NCBI GenBank assembly: GCA_937775265.1
Contig: CALKBV010000006.1
Coordinates: 186,001-250,000, forward strand
Reading direction: 5' to 3'
DNA: 64,000 nt
Source of the DNA: an uncultured Pseudomonadales bacterium
Lineage (GTDB): Bacteria; Pseudomonadota; Gammaproteobacteria; Pseudomonadales; Azotimanducaceae
Positions 19,115-27,590 of the stretch are shown here, piece by piece (the first letter of the stretch is position 1; each line of letters starts with the position of its first letter). The position numbers and the translations under genes are program-made. Below the pieces are notes generated by a model. It worked only from the letters and a program-made list of their open reading frames with translations, was not told where the DNA came from and searched no databases.

Positions 19115-19455
19115 TCAATCCACGTCTCGCTGAATATCCCTAATGGTTGAGTTGCTCATTAACTTCTGAATCTTTGGGTTGTTTTGCAAGGTTTCCAAGT
19201 CAAACGACTGAACCGCCGCATCAATTCGGGGTCATTTAGAACCGCCTGCATATCCGGATCATTTTGTAGTTAAGAACACTGCTCATCATCCCGGGGACAC
19301 TGGAGATCGAAGTTGCGACTGCCCGCGACTGACTTGCCTGTCAACTTCCAGGAACGACCATGTGCCGGTATCGTACTAACGCCACCGTGTTGCTGCAGCG
19401 CCTCCACCCTGAATCCGTTAGCCGGACGCGCGGCTACCCACCAATTGTGCTCCAT
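19115..19455 (-). pseudogene. remnant of a minus-strand gene, C-terminal part
   Basis: Reading the minus strand gives a coherent C-terminal sequence ending NNPKIQKLMSNS...IRDIQRDVD, preceded by QNDPDMQAVLNDPEL in a neighbouring frame (one base missing near 19222). An in-frame stop at 19270-19272 separates these from upstream residues NFDLQCPRDDEQC. The repeated NDPxxQAVLNDPEL style resembles low-complexity tails of some proteobacterial secreted or co-chaperone-like proteins, but I cannot name the family. The upstream end runs into the GC-rich patch. It is either a decayed gene or damaged assembly. Confidence 0.5.
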
Positions 19456-20395
19456 CCGCAGCCCTGCTTCGCTGTCCGCGCAAGCCGGCGCACTGAGCCC
19501 CTGGCTCCCAGTGGTGCACGCACCCGCAGGGGCGCCCCCACGCCGCCCTTCGCCGGTCTGCCCGTGCGGCAGGCCTGCCGATGACGTCGACGCGGTCGAC
19601 TGCTGTCCCCGGAGGTCCTTGCCGCGCGACGGGCTGATCGAGAGCGACCACGCCAGATGGAGCGACGCCTCGTTCGCCGGCGGGATGTGGGTGTTTCCGG
19701 GCGGTGCCGTAGACCATCAGGACGACGCGAGCTACTTTTCAGGTATCGCGACCCAGCGAACAGACAACGAAGCCTCAGAATTAATGAACCTCGAAAACGG
19801 TGGCCTTGCTTATTACATGGCAGCCATACGGGAAACTTTCGAAGAAGCTGGCGTATTACTCGCGCTGCACCAGGAAGACGAGTCTCCGCTTAATATCGCA
19901 GAGGCTTCCACAGCCAGATTCCAGCAATACCGAGATCAACTTAACGCCGGAGAAATAGAACTCAAGACAATCCTCGAAAAAGAATCCTTGATGGCCGATA
20001 TTGGTAAAATGCACTACATTGCAAGATGGGTTACTCCTTTCGGCTCGCCCCGGCGGTTTGATGCCCGCTTTTTTATCGCCCGGATACCCCGCCTTCAAAT
20101 CCCGATCCATGACGATGGGGAACTGGTGAACTCGGTCTGGATGTCTCCCCGTGAAGTCATTGAAAAAGCAGCAACCGATGAGATGGTATTGATGTCTCCG
20201 ACGCTTCGAATGGTGAAGTCGCTGGCCGAATTCGATTCAGCGGACCAGGTTATAGCATCTGCCTCATCAAACCCAGAGGACCAACGTGTGCGAGTCCACA
20301 AAGACTCCGGCATTATCGTGCTGCCAGGCGAAACCGGATACAGCGACGCACTCACCGATGTCGAAACCGGCTGGATTCGCCTGCGGCGTGTCTAA
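19313..20395 (+). CDS. NUDIX hydrolase, N-terminus uncertain
   Basis: From about 19650 onward the product is a NUDIX hydrolase of the NUDT7/19-like kind (CoA or diphosphoinositol-type substrates): HARWSDASFAGG, WVFPGGAVD, and the NUDIX box as AAIRETFEEAGVLLA, then WVTPFGSPRRFDARFF and LVNSVWMSPREVIEKA. The open frame extends upstream to 19313, but codons before ~19640 encode Pro/Arg/Cys-rich sequence unlike the family. In another frame PEVLAARRADRER (about 19606-19645) resembles the expected strand before the FAGGMWVFPGG motif, so the 5' part is probably frameshifted or foreign. The GC-rich patch covers this part. Function of the catalytic half is confident; the start is not. Confidence 0.72.
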   Translation: MRLPATDLPVNFQERPCAGIVLTPPCCCSASTLNPLAGRAATHQLCSIRSPASLSAQAGALSPWLPVVHAPAGAPPRRPSPVCPCGRPADDVDAVDCCPRRSLPRDGLIESDHARWSDASFAGGMWVFPGGAVDHQDDASYFSGIATQRTDNEASELMNLENGGLAYYMAAIRETFEEAGVLLALHQEDESPLNIAEASTARFQQYRDQLNAGEIELKTILEKESLMADIGKMHYIARWVTPFGSPRRFDARFFIARIPRLQIPIHDDGELVNSVWMSPREVIEKAATDEMVLMSPTLRMVKSLAEFDSADQVIASASSNPEDQRVRVHKDSGIIVLPGETGYSDALTDVETGWIRLRRV

Positions 20396-20438
20396 ACAAG
20401 CCTGCGACAGATTTCACTCCCTGGCCCCTGTGAAAAAT

Positions 20439-21356
20439 TCATTCAAAGTCGTTCTCGAGGCGGGTAAGCCAATAATCGGCATCAAAAGACTCATCATCCA
20501 GCAGGTAGCGCCAGAACTTGATTCTATTGATGTACTCCAGACGACTGGTGTCGAACTCAAACCAGGGTTCCGATTCCGTCAGGATCGAATGAATATGATC
20601 AGTGGTCCTTTCGTTACCAACCCAAAATATAGGCCTCTGCTGAAGGTGATCATCAGGAAGGTCTGACAAATCCCAAAGGCGCACCTGCTTTTCAGTCGGG
20701 CACAGCCTGATCTTGAACATATACCGCAACTTGTCACTACGATTAGCACCGCCGCCATGCCAGATGCCCATATGCATAATCAGCAGTGTACCTGCGGGAC
20801 AGACAACATGTTGCTGACCGAGGATGTTCTGGTATCGACCAATACTCGCCTCACTCACACGGCGTAGATGGGACCCCGGAATAAACCGTGTCCCCCCCAT
20901 CTCTGCAGTGACTTCATGTGGGAAATACATTAATTGGATATCGAAGGCACGCCGGGGATCGATGGTAGAATCCTGGTGCGTATGCTGCGCCACCGGTGCT
21001 TCACGATCATAATAGGTTAGTGGAAAAGTGATATGCAGGAAATGATGGTCCAGCACCGGCTTGCTCCCAACCAAAGACTCAACGGCTCCGGCGACGACAG
21101 GAACTGCAAGTAACTGTGAGATGGCACTTTCCGCCGGGTATGCGTTCGCGAGCGATATCCCCGCTGGCACGACAGGAACAGACCCAAGCTGCATGACGTG
21201 GCCGTAATGCGCCTCGGGTGATGTAACGTCCCCTTCTGGTACATCTCCGAGTTCTGCCAGGAACTGTTGATTAATCTCTTCCGGAACCACGCCATCAAAT
21301 CGGAGAAAGCCCCGGGCAGCAAAAGTCGCCATCTGGTTAGAATTGAGCAAAGTCAC
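20439..21356 (-). CDS. phytanoyl-CoA dioxygenase (PhyH) family protein
   Basis: 305-residue Fe(II)/2-oxoglutarate-dependent oxygenase of the PhyH family. Metal ligands are visible as AQHTHQDSTID (HxD) and the distal His in MGIWHGGGANRSDKLRYM, whose Arg would bind 2-oxoglutarate. GGTRFIPGSHLRR is the family's conserved loop. Substrates range from phytanoyl-CoA to small metabolites and cannot be assigned. The start codon overlaps the stop of a small upstream gene by 4 bp (ATGA type), so the pair is translationally coupled. Convergent with the NUDIX gene. Confidence 0.9.
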   Translation of the reverse strand: MTLLNSNQMATFAARGFLRFDGVVPEEINQQFLAELGDVPEGDVTSPEAHYGHVMQLGSVPVVPAGISLANAYPAESAISQLLAVPVVAGAVESLVGSKPVLDHHFLHITFPLTYYDREAPVAQHTHQDSTIDPRRAFDIQLMYFPHEVTAEMGGTRFIPGSHLRRVSEASIGRYQNILGQQHVVCPAGTLLIMHMGIWHGGGANRSDKLRYMFKIRLCPTEKQVRLWDLSDLPDDHLQQRPIFWVGNERTTDHIHSILTESEPWFEFDTSRLEYINRIKFWRYLLDDESFDADYWLTRLENDFE

Positions 21357-21574
21357 GAATCATCCTCGACAAGTTTTTCAAAGAAGAATTCGTACTTCAG
21401 GTAGTCCGTCTGAAATTCCGAGCCCTGCTCATGCGTCACAAGAGGGCTGGCCTGAATTAGTCGCCAACCATCGCGAAGCGCATGGAGACCGGTCTTATAG
21501 GGCACCTCGGCCTGATCCCCAGACATATGACTAGTCTTTGCCGGCGCCATCGTAAAAGGCCCACGCGACCACAC
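21353..21574 (-). CDS. small hypothetical protein coupled to the PhyH gene
   Basis: Up to 73 residues. The sequence HALRDGWRLIQASPL...DYLKYEFFFEKLVEDD looks like a genuine compact alpha/beta protein. The start may be GTG at 21574 or ATG at 21550 or 21526; none has a clear Shine-Dalgarno. Its stop overlaps the PhyH start by 4 bp, which supports both genes being real and co-expressed. No family recognised. Confidence 0.55.
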   Translation of the reverse strand: MWSRGPFTMAPAKTSHMSGDQAEVPYKTGLHALRDGWRLIQASPLVTHEQGSEFQTDYLKYEFFFEKLVEDDS

Positions 21575-21791
21575 CGGTGTCTAACGCTGAGCTTTTCAGG
21601 TACAACACCATGACCTGTTGTCGAATAGACATTAGTGATACCCAGCAAAAAACCTAACCATATCATCGATTTAGCGCAGGAACGGGCTTCGACGCTATGT
21701 TGGCGTAATTCAAGACCTGACACTTATTGATTGAAAATGGAGAAAATCATGAATATAATGGAGATTATTCCATATTGTGCAATGCATCACC

Positions 21792-22712
21792 ATGGCGAGA
21801 CTAGACCAGATTACCAGCCTGGCAAGAACAGACCTGATCATGTTGGGTGCTCTGGTGCTTTCAATATCAGCATCAGCGCTGGCTTCTGGTGTCCGCAATT
21901 CATCTGAATCAATGGTTTACGCCTCGCCTGCACAATCGGTCGATACCTTGTCGACTAGTCAGGTGGACATCACCGAAGTTTCAAACATCGCATCCGAAAT
22001 CCTGCCGAGCTCGGAAGTAGAAAGTAGATCCTACCCATCCACACTGCCTGATTTTTCTGCCATCAACGATGTCAGGACAAAAAAGCAGATGTTTTTCAGC
22101 TACATGCTGCCAAAGATCCGCCAGGCAAACGACAAGATACTTGCCAACCGTCGTCTGCTGATGATGATCCGCGACGATCTCGCAATAGGCGATGCACCTG
22201 ACGAGGACGATATCCAGTTTGTCAGCTCGTTAAAGGCTCGCTACAAGATCAAGCAACAAACCAGCCTGCGCTCGACCGTTGACGATCTGCTGATCAGAGT
22301 AGACGTGGTTCCCGAGTCCCTGGTACTTGCACAGGCAGCCAACGAGTCCGGCTGGGGGACGTCAAGGTTTGCCAGACAGGCAAACAACCTGTTTGGCGTC
22401 TGGTGCTTCAGCAAAGGCTGCGGACTAACGCCAAAAAATCGCGACGAGGGCCTCAATCACGAGGTGGCAAAGTACGAGTCCGTTCAGGAAGGAGTCATGG
22501 CCTACGTTCACACAATTAATACCAATCCGGCATATATCCACTTGAGGCATATTCGGGCGACCACGCGATCAGAAGAACAGCACTTCAGCGGACACGCCCT
22601 TGCAGAGGGGCTCCTGAAATACTCCAGTCGAGGTATCGACTATGTTCGAGAAATTCAACAGCTGATCAGGGTAAACGATCTGCAGAAATATACCCTTCCA
22701 CTGCAGGCGTAG
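21792..22712 (+). CDS. Bax-like glucosaminidase family protein
   Basis: About 306 residues with an N-terminal membrane or signal helix (LIMLGALVLSISASALA), then a linker, and a C-terminal glucosaminidase-like domain of the COG2992 Bax type. Seen: LVLAQAANESGWGTSRFARQ containing the catalytic-position Glu, ANNLFGVWCF, and GVMAYVHTINTNPAY. These proteins are predicted N-acetylglucosaminidases acting on peptidoglycan in the periplasm. The ATG at 21792 is preferred; a GTG at 21777 is in frame. Nine bp separate it from the next gene, so they probably form an operon. Confidence 0.88.
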   Translation: MARLDQITSLARTDLIMLGALVLSISASALASGVRNSSESMVYASPAQSVDTLSTSQVDITEVSNIASEILPSSEVESRSYPSTLPDFSAINDVRTKKQMFFSYMLPKIRQANDKILANRRLLMMIRDDLAIGDAPDEDDIQFVSSLKARYKIKQQTSLRSTVDDLLIRVDVVPESLVLAQAANESGWGTSRFARQANNLFGVWCFSKGCGLTPKNRDEGLNHEVAKYESVQEGVMAYVHTINTNPAYIHLRHIRATTRSEEQHFSGHALAEGLLKYSSRGIDYVREIQQLIRVNDLQKYTLPLQA

Positions 22713-22720
22713 AGCCCTTC

Positions 22721-23326
22721 TTGCTGTACCACGTTTATCATATCAAGGATCTCTCCAGGCCTGGCTCGGCGCATCTCGTCAAACTGGCAAACGACGATAT
22801 AACCAAACAGATACAAGCTGCGGGCCAGGGGGTTTTCGGTATCTTTGCCTCACTGTTTGGCCTGGCCAGCAACGAAATTTACCTCGTGACCTTTGGCAAA
22901 ACACAGACATCACTCTCATTCCCTGATGAGGTGCAACTTCTCTCTACCCATTTATTCAACCCCACTCTTCGGCCACTGGATCATCAACCCAGAACAAGAC
23001 CGGGCGTCTATGTCTTTCGATGGTTCAGTGTTTTGCCTGACGCTGTCGATGAAATTATCCAACTTTCCTACAACGCCTGGCCAACTTTCGAGGGGAGTTT
23101 TGAAACAGAAGTACAGGGGCTTTTCGTTGAGGCAACCGGACAACCTTCAGAAATGCTACTGATCACCTGGTACAAGAACTTGAGCGCCTGGGAAGAATCG
23201 AGGCACCCACCTGAAAATGCCCGGGAGAGTTTTCTGAGAAGGCATCAGCTCACCTTGAACGCCAAACCCATCGCAACCATGCTTACTATGCCTGAAAGTC
23301 AAAGCCAACTGGTATCACACGCTTAA
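22721..23326 (+). CDS. hypothetical protein, NIPSNAP-like dimeric alpha/beta fold
   Basis: 201 residues starting at a TTG, 8 bp after the Bax-like gene. No signal peptide. Two repeats of about 90 residues are suggested by SNEIYLVTFGKTQTSL and SEMLLITWYKNLSAWEESR, a pattern like NIPSNAP/EthD-type ferredoxin-fold proteins. Function unknown. The stop overlaps by 4 bp the convergent NUDIX gene. Confidence 0.65.
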   Translation: MLYHVYHIKDLSRPGSAHLVKLANDDITKQIQAAGQGVFGIFASLFGLASNEIYLVTFGKTQTSLSFPDEVQLLSTHLFNPTLRPLDHQPRTRPGVYVFRWFSVLPDAVDEIIQLSYNAWPTFEGSFETEVQGLFVEATGQPSEMLLITWYKNLSAWEESRHPPENARESFLRRHQLTLNAKPIATMLTMPESQSQLVSHA

Positions 23327-23871
23327 CACGCATCCAGGTAGAGCAACCGCCACAGGGTTGCCGCGACAAGCGCATGATCAATGGCACCACTTTGCAAAAG
23401 TTCAGGCAGATCTTTCATCGGAACCAGCTCAACTTCGGTGTGTTCGGTCGAAGTATTAGCTATTTCACCGATCGCTTCGCACTGCCTTGCGACATAAGTA
23501 TGAAGCTTATTGGGAAACAGTGCCGGGTTGGGGTTCAGCACACCAAGTGACTCAACACTGCCTGCCTGATAAGCAGATTCCTCCAGGCATTCACGAACCG
23601 CAGCCACCTGAGGGTCCTCACCTGGATCGACCATACCTCCTGGAATTTCCAACGATATCGCTTCGCTGCCATGGCGAAATTGGCGAACAAAAACAACTTC
23701 ATCATCCACCGTAATCGGCACTATATTGACCCAATCCGCGGTACCAATAAAAAAGAAATTATGTTCATTTCCCGTTCGCGGGCAAATCGAAGTCGACTCA
23801 TTGACAGTAAACACCCGGCAGTCAACGAGCTTCCTGCTAGCCTTTCTTATCCAGCGACGTATTTCACTCAT
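23323..23871 (-). CDS. NUDIX hydrolase, ADP-ribose pyrophosphatase-like
   Basis: 182 residues. The central NUDIX box reads GGMVDPGEDPQVAAVRECLEESAYQ, matching G-x5-E-x7-RE-x2-EE with the final GU replaced by SA. The N-terminal VVFVRQFRHGSEAISLEIPGG segment is typical of ADP-ribose/NADH pyrophosphatases (NudF-like). Expected role: hydrolysis of ADP-ribose or related nucleotide sugars in the cytoplasm. Its start lies directly at the end of the enoyl-CoA hydratase gene (0-bp gap), so it is the last gene of a three-gene unit with that enzyme and the SDR. Confidence 0.88.
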   Translation of the reverse strand: MSEIRRWIRKASRKLVDCRVFTVNESTSICPRTGNEHNFFFIGTADWVNIVPITVDDEVVFVRQFRHGSEAISLEIPGGMVDPGEDPQVAAVRECLEESAYQAGSVESLGVLNPNPALFPNKLHTYVARQCEAIGEIANTSTEHTEVELVPMKDLPELLQSGAIDHALVAATLWRLLYLDAC

Positions 23872-24660
23872 TTAATTACCCTTGAAGTTAGGCGTACGTC
23901 GTTCAAGAAACGACGCGACACCTTCCTTGTGATCTTCAGACTTAAAACACTCTGCCAGTGCCGTGGTGTGGTTAACCATGTGCTCACCAACATCCGAGCC
24001 CAGCCCTTCGTAAACCAATGTCTTAATACGCTGGTGGGAAAAGGGTGAGCCCTTCAAAATGGCATCCGTGAGTTGCCTTGTTTTGCCGTCGAGCTCTTCC
24101 GACTCAAAAACGCCGGAAATAAATTTAAGCTCATGCGCTTCCCTGGCTGAAATAAACTCACCGGAATACAGCAACCACAGCGCCTGAGAGGTTCCTATAA
24201 GTCTTGGCAGCAACCAGCTTCCGGCACCGGTATCAGGAACCAACCCTCGATGGGAAAAATTCCAGGCAAAGCGCGCCCGGTTTGAGGCGATCCTGATATC
24301 ACACTGAGATGCGAATTCAGCCCCCATCCCTACTGCAGGACCATCAACAACACCAATCACGGGTTTAGGGCACTCAATGATAGGCCACCATTTACCTCTC
24401 TCCTCTGAGGAGCCGCGAAGACCTCGCTTTTCCCCTGGTATGGAAGACAGGTCTGACAGGTCAGTTCCTGCACAGAAAGCCCCGTCCGTTCCCTTCAGGA
24501 CCACCACGCGCGCGTCGTCATCTTCACCGGCCCGGGCAAATGCTGCGATAAAGTCGCTTAACATCGCAAAGCTCATTGCATTTTTTTTCTCGGGGCGATT
24601 CATCGTAATGGTACAAACCCCATCAGCGACGTCATACAAAATCCACTCACTCATCATCAA
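23872..24660 (-). CDS. enoyl-CoA hydratase/isomerase family protein
   Basis: 262-residue crotonase-fold enzyme. Seen: CTITMNRPEKKNAMSFAM at the N-terminus, first oxyanion segment GAFCAGTDLSDL, second GPAVGMGAEFASQCDIRIAS, then FAWNFSHRGLVPDTGAGSWL where the catalytic acid is usually found. It hydrates or isomerises enoyl-CoA thioesters; exact reaction unclear. Start overlaps the stop of the SDR by 4 bp; three consecutive ATG codons make the exact start ambiguous by two codons. Confidence 0.92.
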   Translation of the reverse strand: MMMSEWILYDVADGVCTITMNRPEKKNAMSFAMLSDFIAAFARAGEDDDARVVVLKGTDGAFCAGTDLSDLSSIPGEKRGLRGSSEERGKWWPIIECPKPVIGVVDGPAVGMGAEFASQCDIRIASNRARFAWNFSHRGLVPDTGAGSWLLPRLIGTSQALWLLYSGEFISAREAHELKFISGVFESEELDGKTRQLTDAILKGSPFSHQRIKTLVYEGLGSDVGEHMVNHTTALAECFKSEDHKEGVASFLERRTPNFKGN

Positions 24661-25358
24661 CTCAATCCATCTACTGGTATTGCGGCACCATGCACTGCAA
24701 CCGCAGCGTCAGAGGCCAGAAACCCTATCACACTGGCTAGCTGTGACGGGGGAACCCACGTGCTGTGGTCGGCGTCGGGCATGTCTTCCCTGTTCCTGGG
24801 TGTATCAATCGTACCCGGCATAATGCAATTGACATTAATCTGTTGCTCTCGCAATTCAGCTGCCATGGCTTCAGTGAGCCTCATCACAGCTGCCTTTGAC
24901 GCTGTGTAAGCGCCCATATTCGCAAAACCCTGGGTGGCTGCCTTCGCAGCAATGTTGACTATCTTGCCACTACCCTGCTTTTGCATTTGAGGTACAACCA
25001 CACTACTCGTGTTCACGATGGAGCCGGTGTTGAGGTTAAACAAAAAGTCCCAGGTCGCATCTGAGGTCTCGTGAACAGCCTCACCCATTAAAAACCCTCC
25101 GGCAACGTTACACAGGACATCAATTTGTCCCAGATCATCAATGACCTTTGACAGTACCAGCTGACAACTATTTCGACTGGTCAGGTCGACTTCCTGGTAT
25201 TGATGAATGGAACCTTTCACAGGAAAGGCGGAATCCAGCAACTCATGACTGTAGTCCAGAGCAACGACCCGCGCACCACCGTTCGCGAAATACTCAAATA
25301 CGGCGTGACCTAACGCGCCGGCGGCCCCGGTGACCACCACAACCTTATCTGCAAACAC
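24657..25358 (-). CDS. SDR family oxidoreductase lacking the usual active-site Ser
   Basis: 233-residue SDR. VVVVTGAAGALGHAVFEYFA is the NAD(P) motif, CNVAGG the NNAG motif, and AYTASKAAVMRL holds Tyr-x3-Lys. The position 13 residues before Tyr, normally Ser, is Ala (NIAAKAATQGFANMGAY). A subgroup of SDRs with the signature DTPRNRxxMPDAD, also seen here, has this Ala and resembles dihydropteridine reductases (family knowledge), so activity is not excluded. First gene of the SDR/enoyl-CoA hydratase/NUDIX unit, divergent from the molybdopterin enzyme. Confidence 0.9.
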   Translation of the reverse strand: MFADKVVVVTGAAGALGHAVFEYFANGGARVVALDYSHELLDSAFPVKGSIHQYQEVDLTSRNSCQLVLSKVIDDLGQIDVLCNVAGGFLMGEAVHETSDATWDFLFNLNTGSIVNTSSVVVPQMQKQGSGKIVNIAAKAATQGFANMGAYTASKAAVMRLTEAMAAELREQQINVNCIMPGTIDTPRNREDMPDADHSTWVPPSQLASVIGFLASDAAVAVHGAAIPVDGLS

Positions 25359-25467
25359 GGCTTACTCCATTTTGTTAAATAATCAGCATTATAACGAGTT
25401 CTTACATATTTGACCTGTGCGTTACGAGCCTTTACGGTAACGCTTGCCTCTTTAAACTGGAAACACC

Positions 25468-27579
25468 GTGGAATCAGTCAAAACATTTTGTCGGGTATGC
25501 GAACCCTCATGTGGACTTGTCGCAGAAGTCGATAACAATGAAATCGTTTCCCTGAAGCCGGATAAGTCACATCCGGTAACCAAAGGTTTTGCATGCCACA
25601 AAGGAATCGCCATGCTGGAGATTCACAAGGACCCCGACAGGCTGGATTATCCTGCGCGCCGATCGCCTGAAGGCGATCTTGAGCGAGTTTCCTGGGATAC
25701 TGCAACCAGTGAAATTGCGGAACGAATCGCTGAGTTGAAAAAAAAGTACGGCCCTGGATCGGTTGCCTCCTATGCTGGTAACCCGCTGGCATTTAACTCA
25801 CTGGCAGGACCTGCTATCGGTTCGTTTTTACTTAACAATGAAGTTCGCCGAAATTTTTCCTCTGGGACGCAGGACTGCGCCAATAAATTCGCGGCCTCAG
25901 AAGCCGTATTTGGATCCAGTACCATCCACCCGATACCCGACATCGATAACACTGATTTCCTGCTTATCTTTGGCGCAAACCCCCGGGTTTCCCACATGAG
26001 CTTCATCTCTATCGCTGACCCAATGGAAAGCCTGCGAGCCGCCTCAAAAAGAGGTGCCGACATTCGTTTTGTCGACCCTCGCCACAACGAATCGATTAAA
26101 GGGATCGGGACTCATGTACCCGTAAAGCCAGATACAGATGCTTACCTGATGGCAGCTATTCTGCACCACCTGTTTGACCAGAACATGGTCAACCACGAGT
26201 ACATTCAGGATCACGCAGATCACATAGAAGGACTCCGGTCTTTCATCGATGACTACAGTCCGCAGCAGGTGGCCAATGTTGTTGGCATCAGCGCACAATC
26301 GATAGAGGCATTGGCGAATGACATCGGCGCGGCGAAAAGCGCGGCCTTCTACATGTCCACCGGCGTCAACATGGGTCGGCAGGGCTCGCTCGCCTACTGG
26401 TTGCTATTTATGCTCAGCGTCGTAACAGGCAATCTAGACAAGCCCGGTGGCAACGTTTACTCCCGCGGTTTTTATCCAGCAGCAAAAGCAGGACGGCTGC
26501 AGGGTGAAGTTAAATATGAGCCGACCCCACTCGGTGATGTGCGAAGAATTCGTGGTTCGCTACCCGGGAACCTTATGGCAGATATGATTCTTAGCGAAGA
26601 TAACCCGATCAAGGGGCTCATCGTGATCTCGGGTAATCCGATTCTATCAATGGGTTCCGGGGAAAAACTCCAAAGCGCATTCGAGCAGCTCGAATTCGTG
26701 ATGGTGATTGATATCTATCCTTCCGCAACCGCTGAATACGCTGACTATGTTCTCCCGGCAACCGATATGCTTGAACGCGCAGACATCAATATCTGCGGCC
26801 TGGGGATGCAGAAAGAACCTTCCATCCAGTACACAGATTTCATTGTACCGCCCAAGGCAGAAAGGCGACCTGAATGGTGGATTCTGCGGCAGATTGAACT
26901 GGCGCAGGGATTCGCAACGGAAAATCGCGAGCTAGACGACTACCAGGGTGCCATCGATGAACTCGGGTTGTTCAGCCGATTTGATCATATGTTACGACAA
27001 TCTAACCTCAGCATCGATGACGTCAAGTCTTCAGGCACTGTGTTACTGAGCCCCGTCGCGCCGGGCAAGTTTTTCAGCAACGTTATTCAGACTGAAAGCT
27101 CTAGAGTGGACTGTATGCCTGCATCTTTCGATGAGGCCATTGGCCGATGCCGGGAGCTATTCGATGAACTCGGCCGCGAACCTGAAGATCAGCTCAAAAT
27201 GATTTCCCGGCGCACTAATTACATGATCAACAGCTGGTTTCACAATGTACCTTCCCTTAAAAGGCCAAAACACCAGAATAACCCGCTGTATGTTCACCCG
27301 GATGATGCCAGGGCGAGAAACCTCGGCGAGGGTTCCGGTGTGACGGTGAGAAATGAGTTCGGGGAAATCAAGACGGTGGTTGCTCTGGACGAGTCTCTCA
27401 AGCGAGGAACAGTTGCTATTACCCACGGCTGGGGTTACCCAGGGAAAACCATGAAGACAGCAGCAAAATTTGCAGGTTCAAACGCGAACAACCTGTTGCC
27501 ATCTGGCCCAGGGTCGTTCGAAAAGATCAGCAATCAGTCATTTATGACGGGCATAAAAGTTGAAGTTGAAGCAGCCTGA
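25468..27579 (+). CDS. molybdopterin-dependent oxidoreductase (DMSO reductase family)
   Basis: 703-residue cytoplasmic molybdoenzyme (no Tat signal). N-terminal [4Fe-4S] motif: FCRVCEPSCGL followed by KGFACHKG (Cys-x2-Cys-x3-Cys-x~27-Cys). The molybdopterin guanine dinucleotide domains follow, including GSVASYAGNPLAFNS, MVIDIYPSATAEYADYVLPA, and the C-terminal beta-barrel with NNPLYVHPDDARARNL. It resembles FdhA/nitrate-reductase-like and short-chain acyl hydroxylase-related enzymes, but the electron donor or acceptor is not encoded nearby. Start is GTG at 25468, where the Cys motif follows immediately. Confidence 0.92.
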   Translation: MESVKTFCRVCEPSCGLVAEVDNNEIVSLKPDKSHPVTKGFACHKGIAMLEIHKDPDRLDYPARRSPEGDLERVSWDTATSEIAERIAELKKKYGPGSVASYAGNPLAFNSLAGPAIGSFLLNNEVRRNFSSGTQDCANKFAASEAVFGSSTIHPIPDIDNTDFLLIFGANPRVSHMSFISIADPMESLRAASKRGADIRFVDPRHNESIKGIGTHVPVKPDTDAYLMAAILHHLFDQNMVNHEYIQDHADHIEGLRSFIDDYSPQQVANVVGISAQSIEALANDIGAAKSAAFYMSTGVNMGRQGSLAYWLLFMLSVVTGNLDKPGGNVYSRGFYPAAKAGRLQGEVKYEPTPLGDVRRIRGSLPGNLMADMILSEDNPIKGLIVISGNPILSMGSGEKLQSAFEQLEFVMVIDIYPSATAEYADYVLPATDMLERADINICGLGMQKEPSIQYTDFIVPPKAERRPEWWILRQIELAQGFATENRELDDYQGAIDELGLFSRFDHMLRQSNLSIDDVKSSGTVLLSPVAPGKFFSNVIQTESSRVDCMPASFDEAIGRCRELFDELGREPEDQLKMISRRTNYMINSWFHNVPSLKRPKHQNNPLYVHPDDARARNLGEGSGVTVRNEFGEIKTVVALDESLKRGTVAITHGWGYPGKTMKTAAKFAGSNANNLLPSGPGSFEKISNQSFMTGIKVEVEAA

Positions 27580-27590
27580 TCAAAACCAGG

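Noticed and set aside
19418-19717. Minus-strand 99-codon ORF in the GC-rich patch
   Set aside because: Open frames are expected by chance at this base composition; the product has no recognisable features.
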